Part shown: piece by piece, positions 8,070 through 14,953 of the stretch
How positions within the stretch are numbered: the stretch's first letter is position 1
Layout of the letters: each line of letters opens with the position of its first letter
Assembly (NCBI RefSeq): GCF_003062295.1
Contig: NZ_PYCN01000036.1
Coordinates: 1-52,170, forward strand
Direction: 5' to 3'
Length of the DNA: 52,170 bases
From: Bradyrhizobium algeriense
Lineage (GTDB): Bacteria; Pseudomonadota; Alphaproteobacteria; Rhizobiales; Xanthobacteraceae
The notes under the pieces: model-generated
Database searches by the model: none
What the model was told of the DNA's origin: nothing
The model's input: only the letters and a program-made list of their open reading frames with translations
Position numbers and translations under genes: made by a program

Positions 8070-8309
8070 ATGGATTTGAAACCAGGCGACGTCGTCATTC
8101 TGAAGTCCGGCGGCCATCCGCTTAGCGTGGTGGAAGTCAACGAGGGTAATGTTGCGTGTGTGTGGATGGGTAATGAAGGCGATCTCTTTCGCGAGACGCT
8201 GCCACTAGCCGTCCTTGAACTCGCCGATACTTCGGATGACGAAGAGGAGGACGACGAAGAAGACGATGAGGACGAAGACGAAGAGGACGAGCACGCCAAA
8301 GTCGCCTAG
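8070..8309 (+). CDS. DUF2158-type small protein with a very acidic tail
   Basis: A 79-residue protein. The first ~50 residues (MDLKPGDVVILKSGGHPLSVVEV) match the YodC/DUF2158 small beta-barrel pattern, of unknown molecular role. The last ~30 residues are almost all Asp/Glu, ending DEHAKVA. The start at 8070 is favoured by AAGGAG nine bases upstream; an ATG at 8049 has no such site. The acidic tail gives a strongly negative protein and could mimic nucleic acid or bind cations, but this is speculation. Confidence 0.75.
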   Translation: MDLKPGDVVILKSGGHPLSVVEVNEGNVACVWMGNEGDLFRETLPLAVLELADTSDDEEEDDEEDDEDEDEEDEHAKVA

Positions 8310-8453
8310 GGGAATTTCGGCGTCGCCCGGCATCCACAGCCCGGCGACGTCGTTTCCTTGAATTGGACCCCGTGCGGGGGATCTGATATTCGCGGCAAGT
8401 CGACCGCCGCTTCCCGCGGTCGACAGCGCTGGAAGCGAAATGGCCGTGAAACG

Positions 8454-9182
8454 ATGACCCACCTGCCCCGTGCCATGCTGATCGACATGGACGACACCAT
8501 CCTGTCGGCCTATGGCCGCCCGGAAATCGCCTGGCACAATGTCGCCGCGGAATTCGCCACCGAGTTCGGGCCGTTGACCTCGCAACAGGTTGCCACCGCC
8601 GTCCTGGATTCCGCGCGCAAATTCTGGGCGGTCGCCGGCGCCGAATGGCGGCTGAAGCTGGATGAGGCGCGGCGCATAACCGTCACACGCGGATTTGCCG
8701 CCCTTGCCGCCGGCGGCCATACGCTGCCCGAGGATCTTGCGGTACGGCTCGCCGACCGCTTCACCGCCTACCGCGAAGAGGAAATGTTCGTGTTCCCCGG
8801 CGCGCACGACGCCATCGACGAATTGAAGGCGCGCGGCGTCAAGCTGGCGCTGGTGACCAACGGTGCCGCCGGCGCCCAGCGCGCCAAGGTCGAACGCTTT
8901 GCGCTGTCGCACCGTTTCGATCACATCCAGATCGAGGGCGAGCACGGCTTCGGCAAGCCGGACGAGCGCGCTTATCTGCACGCCATGCAGACGCTGGGCG
9001 TCACCGCATCCGAGACCTGGATGATCGGCGACAATCTGGAATGGGAAGTCGTGGCGCCGCAGCGGCTCGGCATCTACGCGATCTGGATCGACGTGCATGG
9101 CGACGGCCTGCCCACGGACTCCACCGTGAAGCCCGATCGCATCATCCGCTCGCTGACGGAACTGCTGCCCCGCGAGCGCTGA
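8454..9182 (+). CDS. HAD family hydrolase
   Basis: A 242-residue haloacid dehalogenase-superfamily phosphatase. Motif I is DMDDTIL (nucleophile Asp11, acid Asp13), motif II is LVTNG, motif III is the Lys in GFGKPD, and motif IV is MIGDNLEWEV. The helical cap between motifs I and II and the overall size fit the subfamily containing phosphoglycolate phosphatase-like and YjjG-like nucleotidases. The substrate is not predictable. An earlier ATG at 8358 would add 32 residues unlike the family, so 8454 is used. Confidence 0.88.
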   Translation: MTHLPRAMLIDMDDTILSAYGRPEIAWHNVAAEFATEFGPLTSQQVATAVLDSARKFWAVAGAEWRLKLDEARRITVTRGFAALAAGGHTLPEDLAVRLADRFTAYREEEMFVFPGAHDAIDELKARGVKLALVTNGAAGAQRAKVERFALSHRFDHIQIEGEHGFGKPDERAYLHAMQTLGVTASETWMIGDNLEWEVVAPQRLGIYAIWIDVHGDGLPTDSTVKPDRIIRSLTELLPRER

Positions 9183-9191
9183 TAGAGCGCG

Positions 9192-9953
9192 TCAGTGCCG
9201 CAGCGCCGCCGCGATCATCATCGTGCCGCCGACCATCACGGCGGCGTCGAGGATCGCGGTGTGGATTTGCACCGGCATGCGCTCCACGAAGGCCTTTGCG
9301 AGGAACGCGCCGGGAATCGCGATCGCGCCGATCAGGAGGGCAAAGGCCAGCACCTGCGCGGTGACGACGCCGGCCAGGCCGAATACCGAAATCTTGATGA
9401 GGCCGGTCACGACCGAGATCACGGCGTCGGTGGCAATCACCGCCGCACCCTCGAGCCCCGACGCCATCAACAGCGACAGCAGGATCACGCCGGAGCCTGA
9501 CGTGCCCCCGACCAGCACGCCATACCCCACCGCGCTCGCACCGAGGCCGGTATCGCCAATCCTGATATCGCGCTTCCTGGCCAACCGGCGCAGCGGCACG
9601 CTCAGCATCAGCATGCTGCCGATCACCAGCGCCGCGCCGGTGCTGGTGAGCCGCGTATAGCCGTAGGCGCCGAGCGCGGTGGTCAGTGCGGCAGCCCCGA
9701 TCACGATCAGCGCGCGCCGCCGGTCGGCGTAACGGAAATAGGCCACGAAGCGGCTTATATTGGTGATGATCGCCGATATCGCGATGATCGGCACCACCGG
9801 CTCGGCGCCGACCATCGGCACCAGCACCAGCGGCATCAATGCGCCAGTGCCGTAACCGGCAAGACCGCCGATGATGGACGCAAACAACGCCATGCCGCCA
9901 ACCAGCACGAGTTGGCCGAGCGAAATGTCGGCGAAGCCGGCGAGAATACTCAC
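9192..9953 (-). CDS. Sulfite exporter TauE/SafE (TSUP) family permease
   Basis: A 253-residue polytopic membrane protein with about seven to eight hydrophobic helices. The repeated glycine-rich pattern GGLAGYGTGALMPLVLVP and the second-half VLVGGTSGSGVILLSLLMASG are the TSUP inverted-repeat signatures. Family members move organosulfur anions or similar substrates; specificity is not evident. The GTG start at 9953 overlaps the cca stop by 4 nt, making it the last gene of a five-gene operon. A longer reading to 10304 runs inside cca and is rejected. Confidence 0.88.
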   Translation of the reverse strand: MSILAGFADISLGQLVLVGGMALFASIIGGLAGYGTGALMPLVLVPMVGAEPVVPIIAISAIITNISRFVAYFRYADRRRALIVIGAAALTTALGAYGYTRLTSTGAALVIGSMLMLSVPLRRLARKRDIRIGDTGLGASAVGYGVLVGGTSGSGVILLSLLMASGLEGAAVIATDAVISVVTGLIKISVFGLAGVVTAQVLAFALLIGAIAIPGAFLAKAFVERMPVQIHTAILDAAVMVGGTMMIAAALRH

Positions 9954-11209
9954 AGCCGGTGATCGCGGGTGAAACGGGCGGCGGTCTGGTCGGCGATCGC
10001 GGCCAGCGCGGATGCATCCAGCGGAAAATCCGCGGCCAGCCAGGCGTCTTCCGCAAGCATCAGCACGTGACCGAGCGCGGGGCCCTCGGCAATGCCGCGC
10101 GCGATGAAATCGGCCGCCTTCAGCGGAAATTTCGGCGCGCTCCAGCGCTGCGGCAAGGTTGCTAGCTCGTGCCAGCGGGCGGCGCCATTGCCGATGCCGC
10201 CTGCCCGTGCCCACGCCAGCATCACCCGGTCGCGGTAGGGGTCCTCGCCGAGCCGGTAGAGAAGCTGCCGCGCCCGCGCGCCGTCCTTGCCGGCGAACCG
10301 CCACCAGCGATGACCCATCGAGTCCAGCGCCTTGGTTTCCGCGTTGGAAAGCCGAAGCCGCGCCGAGACGCGCCTGGCGTCCTCGGTGACCGCGACCGTG
10401 AGCGCGGCGAGCCGGCGCACGGCGTTCGGCGGCAGCCCCAGCGCGCGTTCAGCCGCGATCATCGCCGCGAACGTTCCGGTGTAGGCGACGCCGCCGAAGA
10501 TCGGCAGCAGCAGCCCGGCATCCGCCATCGCCTGCACCGCAACCGCGGCCCCTTCCGCGATCAGCAGCTTCATCATTTCCATGCGCACGCGCTCGGCGGA
10601 AAGGCTCGAAAGTCCCGCGCGCCCGTCGATGCAGGCGAGATATCCGGCACGGTCGGGCTCGCCCTCCCCATAGGCGGCATGCATGCGGAAGAAACGCAGG
10701 ATGCGCAGATAATCCTCGGCGATGCGCTGGCTGGCATCGCCGATGAAGCGCACGCGTCTGGCTTCGATATCGGCAAGCCCGCCAACATGGTCATGCACGA
10801 TGCCGTCGGCATCGACGGAAAGCCCATTGATGGTGAAGTCGCGCCGTTCCGCATCGCGAACCCAGTCGCGCCCGAACGCAACCTTGGCCTTGCGGCCAAA
10901 GGTCTCGGTATCCTCGCGCAAGGTCGTGACCTCGAACGGATGCGATTCGACGACCAGCGTAACCGTGCCGTGGTCGATGCCCGTCGGCACGCATTTGATG
11001 CTGGCCGCCTTGGCGCGCCGGACGACCTCGTCAGGCAGAGCGGTGGTCGCAATGTCGATGTCGCCCAGAGGAATTTTCAGCAGCGCATTGCGCACGGCGC
11101 CGCCGATCACGCGGGCTTCCTCGCCATCGCCGTTGAGTAACGCAAGCACGCGCGCGGCCGGACCGGATCTGAGCCAGGGCGCGTCCGACAGCACGCGGGC
11201 CTCGCTCAT
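9950..11209 (-). CDS. cca: CCA tRNA nucleotidyltransferase
   Basis: A 419-residue class II nucleotidyltransferase that adds or repairs the 3' CCA of tRNA (or belongs to the closely related poly(A) polymerase group). The catalytic head has GGAVRN (36-41) and GDIDIAT (49-55) with metal-binding Asp50/Asp52, then the FTINGL-type segment and LRILRFFRMHA, the ribose and base-recognition region. The C-terminal half is helical. It begins with an ATGA overlap on the DUF6111 gene. An in-frame extension to 11488 is a false start. Confidence 0.93.
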   Translation of the reverse strand: MSEARVLSDAPWLRSGPAARVLALLNGDGEEARVIGGAVRNALLKIPLGDIDIATTALPDEVVRRAKAASIKCVPTGIDHGTVTLVVESHPFEVTTLREDTETFGRKAKVAFGRDWVRDAERRDFTINGLSVDADGIVHDHVGGLADIEARRVRFIGDASQRIAEDYLRILRFFRMHAAYGEGEPDRAGYLACIDGRAGLSSLSAERVRMEMMKLLIAEGAAVAVQAMADAGLLLPIFGGVAYTGTFAAMIAAERALGLPPNAVRRLAALTVAVTEDARRVSARLRLSNAETKALDSMGHRWWRFAGKDGARARQLLYRLGEDPYRDRVMLAWARAGGIGNGAARWHELATLPQRWSAPKFPLKAADFIARGIAEGPALGHVLMLAEDAWLAADFPLDASALAAIADQTAARFTRDHRL

Positions 11210-11469
11210 TTCTCGACTCCGGGAACCAGCTTGCCGTCTTCCATGTGCGCGGGAACGTAGGTCGAATCCGGCGGCGCGCCGGAGAATTGCGCGAGAAAAA
11301 CGAAACTGATCACGACCAGCAGCAGCGATCCCAGCAACAGTTTGGCGACAAGATGCGCCGGCCACGAGGACGACACCAACACTCCGGAACGGGTGGCAAT
11401 CAGAAACAGCGCATAGGCCGCGAACGGGATCAGGAAAATCGCGACCTCGGTCAGAACCGGACGGATCAT
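11206..11469 (-). CDS. DUF6111-type small membrane protein
   Basis: An 87-residue protein with two clear membrane helices (VLTEVAIFLIPFAAYALFLIA and LLLGSLLLVVISFVFLAQF) and a polar tail ending VPGVEK. It resembles the DUF6111 family that commonly sits between a Nudix hydrolase and cca in Rhizobiales. It overlaps both neighbours by exactly 4 nt, so it is translated with them. Its function is unknown. Confidence 0.8.
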   Translation of the reverse strand: MIRPVLTEVAIFLIPFAAYALFLIATRSGVLVSSSWPAHLVAKLLLGSLLLVVISFVFLAQFSGAPPDSTYVPAHMEDGKLVPGVEK

Positions 11470-12140
11470 GCGAGATAAATCCGCTCATACAGCACGCGCA
11501 GAATCCCTGCGGTCGCGCCCCAGATGTAACGCTCGGCGAACGGCATGGCGTAATAGGAGCGCTCCATGCCGCGGAATTCCTTGGAATGGATCTGATGGTT
11601 CTCGGGATTCATCAGGAACGCCAGCGGCACCTCGAAGGCGTCAACCACCTCGCCTTCATTGATCGTCAGCTTGAAGCCGGGCTTCACCCGCGCCACTGTC
11701 GGCAGGATGCGAAACCCGAACGCGGTTCCATAGAGGTCGAGATAGCCGATCGGCTCGATGAAGTCACGCTTTAGGCCGACTTCCTCCTCCGCCTCGCGAA
11801 GTGCGGCGTCGAGCGGGGAAGCATCGGTGGCGTCGATCTTGCCGCCGGGAAAGGAAATCTGGCCGGCGTGGCTGGACAGATGCGGCGAGCGCTGCGTCAG
11901 CAACACGGTCGGCTCGCGGTGATCGACCACCGGGATCAGCACCGCCGCCGGCCGTACCGGCTGCTCGCGCGCCACGATCTCGAGCATGCGGTCGTTACCC
12001 GCGTCGCCGGTTTTCGGAACGATATCGGGATCGACCAGGCCGGGCGGCACGTCGAAGCTCAACCGCGCCTGGCTCCGCGTGAAAAACTCCGCCGAGCTGA
12101 TCGGAGCCGCTTCCATCTTTTTCAGTATCGGCTCGTTCAA
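11466..12140 (-). CDS. CoA pyrophosphohydrolase-type Nudix hydrolase
   Basis: A 224-residue Nudix protein. The LLTQRSPHLSSHAGQISFPG stretch matches the NuCoA signature of CoA-cleaving enzymes (NudL/PCD1 group), and it runs straight into the Nudix box GGKIDATDASPLDAALREAE with EEVGL, whose glutamates bind the metal. It probably splits CoA or CoA derivatives into phosphopantetheine and 3',5'-ADP. It lies second in the five-gene operon, with 4-nt overlaps on both sides. The N-terminal ~60 residues are less conserved. Confidence 0.88.
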   Translation of the reverse strand: MNEPILKKMEAAPISSAEFFTRSQARLSFDVPPGLVDPDIVPKTGDAGNDRMLEIVAREQPVRPAAVLIPVVDHREPTVLLTQRSPHLSSHAGQISFPGGKIDATDASPLDAALREAEEEVGLKRDFIEPIGYLDLYGTAFGFRILPTVARVKPGFKLTINEGEVVDAFEVPLAFLMNPENHQIHSKEFRGMERSYYAMPFAERYIWGATAGILRVLYERIYLA

Positions 12141-12748
12141 ACCGCGTCCCTCACCTGCTTCGCATCCGCCATCGCAAAGAACTCGCCGCCGGACTCGATG
12201 CCGAACATCGGCTGACCATCGACCACCCGCTCTTCCCCCATGTCAACCAGATCGTAATAGAGCGCGCGGGTCACTTTCGCCCACAGATCGGCGCGGACGT
12301 GCAGATAGGGCGTCAGCCCGCCATCGGCGGCCATCTCGAATCGCAGGCGGTGTCCGGAATCGCATGGCACCCAGTCGTCAACGTTGGTGCGAAAGCGCAA
12401 TAGACGGCCGCGATCATCAGCCTCCTTTTGCATCTCCACCGCGAGGAAGGGCGCGTCGTCGACTCGAATGCCGACCTTCTCGACCGGGGTCACGAGAAAG
12501 TGCTTGCCGTCCTCGCGCTTGAGAATGGTCGAAAACAGCCGCACCAATGCCGGCCGTCCGATCGGCGTCCCCATGTAGAACCACGTACCGTCACCGGCGA
12601 TTCGCATGTCGAGATCGCCGCAGAACGGCGGATTCCACAGATGCACCGGAGGAAGCCCCTTGCTGGCCGGGGTGGCGTTGGCGGCTTCCCTCGCAGCGAC
12701 AGTAAGTCCTTCGAGGCCCTGAGTGCCGGTTTGCCCTTGCTTTGCCAT
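12137..12748 (-). CDS. DUF1285 domain-containing protein
   Basis: A 203-residue protein matching DUF1285. The family core is visible as PPVHLWNPPFCGDLDMRI, GTWFYMGTPIGRPALVRLFS and HFLVTPVEKVGIRVDDAPF, and the C-terminal half ends YDLVDMGEERVVDGQPMFGI. The function is unknown. It is the first gene of the operon with Nudix, DUF6111, cca and TSUP. The start at 12748 (MAKQGQTG) is preferred over the one at 12793; the N-terminal ~35 residues look disordered. The 259 bases to the divergent moxR should hold both promoters. Confidence 0.85.
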   Translation of the reverse strand: MAKQGQTGTQGLEGLTVAAREAANATPASKGLPPVHLWNPPFCGDLDMRIAGDGTWFYMGTPIGRPALVRLFSTILKREDGKHFLVTPVEKVGIRVDDAPFLAVEMQKEADDRGRLLRFRTNVDDWVPCDSGHRLRFEMAADGGLTPYLHVRADLWAKVTRALYYDLVDMGEERVVDGQPMFGIESGGEFFAMADAKQVRDAV

Positions 12749-13007
12749 TGTTTGCCCTGAGTCTCGGCGCCTCATCTGGCACGATTGGTGCACGTATACC
12801 GAGATATGTGTTCCCGACGATTGGTGTCCGTACTAATGCGGATGGGTCGCCATATCGTGATGCCGTTCATACCCCGAAATACCGATAATGTGGGGATACT
12901 TTAATTCAGCGAATACATGGCCTTTGCACAGGTTTAGCATGAGGTTCGTGGCATGACGACGCAACCAGCGGTGTCATGAAGCGGTTATACGGTCGAAGGA
13001 GACAGAC

Positions 13008-14009
13008 ATGGCGAATGCAGACGGTGTCGAGAAACTCGAGGATGCGATCGTCCGGTCGGCGGAGCAGGTCGCCGGCCAGATTCGCGCCGCGAAGGAAGCC
13101 ATCTCCACCGTCATCTTCGGCCAGGACCGGGTGATTGAAAACACCCTGGTGACGATCCTGTCCGGCGGCCATGCGCTCTTGATCGGCGTTCCCGGCCTCG
13201 CCAAGACCAAGCTGGTCGAAACCTTGGGCATCACGCTCGGGCTGGACGCCAAGCGCATCCAGTTCACACCGGACCTGATGCCCTCGGATATTCTGGGCGC
13301 CGAAGTGCTGGACGAGAGCAATTCCGGCAAGCGGTCGTTCCGCTTCATCTCCGGACCGGTGTTCGCGCAGCTCCTGATGGCCGACGAAATCAACCGCGCC
13401 AGCCCGCGTACGCAATCGGCGCTGCTGCAAGCCATGCAGGAACAGCACATCACCGTTGCAGGCGCGCGGCATGACCTCCCAAAACCGTTCCACGTGCTCG
13501 CCACGCAAAACCCGCTGGAGCAGGAAGGCACCTACCCGCTGCCCGAAGCGCAGCTCGACCGCTTCCTGATGGAGATCGACGTCGATTATCCCGATCGCGA
13601 CGCCGAACGCCGCATCCTGTTTGAAACGACCGGCGCGGAACAGACGCTCGCCAAGGCCTCGATGGATGCGGAAATCCTGATCGCGGCACAGCGACTGGTA
13701 CGGCGCCTGCCGGTCGGCGACAGCGTCGTCGAGGCGATCCTGTCGCTGGTGCGCGCGGCGCGCCCGAGTTCCGAAGACGGCGGCGACAAGCTGATTGCCT
13801 GGGGACCGGGTCCGCGCGCCAGCCAGTCGCTGATGCTGGCGGTTCGCGCCCGCGCGCTGCTCGACGGCCGCCTCGCGCCCTCGATCGACGACGTGCTCGA
13901 TCTCGCCGAACCCATTCTCAAGCACCGCATGGCGCTGACGTTCTCGGCGCGCGCGGAAGGCCGCACCATTCCCGACGTAATCAGACAATTGAAGACGCGG
14001 ATCGGTTGA
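13008..14009 (+). CDS. MoxR family AAA+ ATPase
   Basis: A 333-residue MoxR-type AAA+ protein. Walker A is GVPGLAKT (60-67) and Walker B LLMADE (122-127), followed by INRASPRTQSALLQAMQE, the family's sensor region, and a C-terminal lid (ARAEGRTIPDVIRQ). MoxR ATPases act as chaperones that insert metals or assemble complexes together with VWA-type partners. GAAGGAGA lies a few bases before the ATG. It leads a four-gene operon, with DUF58, DUF4159 and a large membrane protein immediately downstream. Confidence 0.94.
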   Translation: MANADGVEKLEDAIVRSAEQVAGQIRAAKEAISTVIFGQDRVIENTLVTILSGGHALLIGVPGLAKTKLVETLGITLGLDAKRIQFTPDLMPSDILGAEVLDESNSGKRSFRFISGPVFAQLLMADEINRASPRTQSALLQAMQEQHITVAGARHDLPKPFHVLATQNPLEQEGTYPLPEAQLDRFLMEIDVDYPDRDAERRILFETTGAEQTLAKASMDAEILIAAQRLVRRLPVGDSVVEAILSLVRAARPSSEDGGDKLIAWGPGPRASQSLMLAVRARALLDGRLAPSIDDVLDLAEPILKHRMALTFSARAEGRTIPDVIRQLKTRIG

Positions 14010-14953
14010 TGGCCGCAGAGACCACCCACGAGACCAGGGAGCTTGTAGCAATCCGACGTGCCGATGGCGAAAGCCGAACGCTCGCCGCTTCGCTCCCCCG
14101 TCTCGTGCTCGAAGCCCGGCGTATCGCCGCCAACGTCATCCATGGCCTGCATGGCAGGCGCCGCGCCGGCGCCGGCGAGAGCTTTTGGCAATACCGCCGC
14201 TTCGTCTCCGGCGAGCCGTCGCAGAATGTCGACTGGCGGCGCTCGGCGCGTGATGATCATCTCTATGTCCGCGAGCAGGAATGGGAGGCTGCGCATACGG
14301 TGTGGCTGTGGCCCGACCGTTCGCCGTCGATGGCGTTTGCTTCCAAGGGTGCGCGCGACAGCAAGCTGGAACGCGGGCTGATCGTTACATTCGCGCTTGC
14401 TGAACTCCTGGTTTCGGGCGGCGAGCGCGTCGGCATTCCCGGCCTGATGAACCCGACCGCAAGCCGCAACGTGATCGACAAGATGGCGCAGGCGATGCTG
14501 CACGACGATGCGGTACGCGCGAGCCTGCCGCCGTCCTTTGTCCCGTCGGCGCTGGCCGAAATTGTCGTGCTGTCGGATTTGTGGTCGCCGATGAGCGAGA
14601 TCAGGGTGATGCTCGCAGGGCTTTCGGCCTCCGGCGCCCATGGTTCCTTGATCCAGGTCGTCGATCCCGCCGAAGAAACCTTTCCCTATGCCGGCCGGGT
14701 CGAATTCGTCGAGCCGGAAGGATTTGGCGTCATCACCGCCGGCCGCGCCGAGAGCTGGGCCAGCGACTATGTCGCGCGCGTCGCACTGCATCGCGACGAG
14801 ATCCGCAGCGAGACCAACAAGCTCGACTGGTTGTTCTCGACCCACACCACCAGTCGTTCCGCCGCCGAACTCCTGCTGTTCCTGCATTCGGGCATGATGG
14901 CAGCCAAGGGAAGCGTGCGCGGCTCAACCGTCAAGGCGGGGCGCAGCGCATGA
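14009..14953 (+). CDS. DUF58 domain-containing protein
   Basis: A 314-residue DUF58 protein, the usual MoxR partner. The core motif QNVDWRRSARDDHLYVREQE lies near residues 70-95, followed by a VWA-like fold (TVWLWPDRSPSM, a DxSxS-like variant of the MIDAS start). The ATG at 14009 shares one base with the moxR stop; a TTG at 14006 is less likely. No membrane helix is evident, so it is probably cytoplasmic and linked to the membrane proteins encoded next. Confidence 0.9.
   Translation: MAAETTHETRELVAIRRADGESRTLAASLPRLVLEARRIAANVIHGLHGRRRAGAGESFWQYRRFVSGEPSQNVDWRRSARDDHLYVREQEWEAAHTVWLWPDRSPSMAFASKGARDSKLERGLIVTFALAELLVSGGERVGIPGLMNPTASRNVIDKMAQAMLHDDAVRASLPPSFVPSALAEIVVLSDLWSPMSEIRVMLAGLSASGAHGSLIQVVDPAEETFPYAGRVEFVEPEGFGVITAGRAESWASDYVARVALHRDEIRSETNKLDWLFSTHTTSRSAAELLLFLHSGMMAAKGSVRGSTVKAGRSA

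Noticed and set aside
8230..8300. Repetitive GA-rich stretch considered as a tandem repeat or CRISPR-like array
   Set aside because: It is simply the codons of the acidic Asp/Glu tail of the DUF2158 protein.
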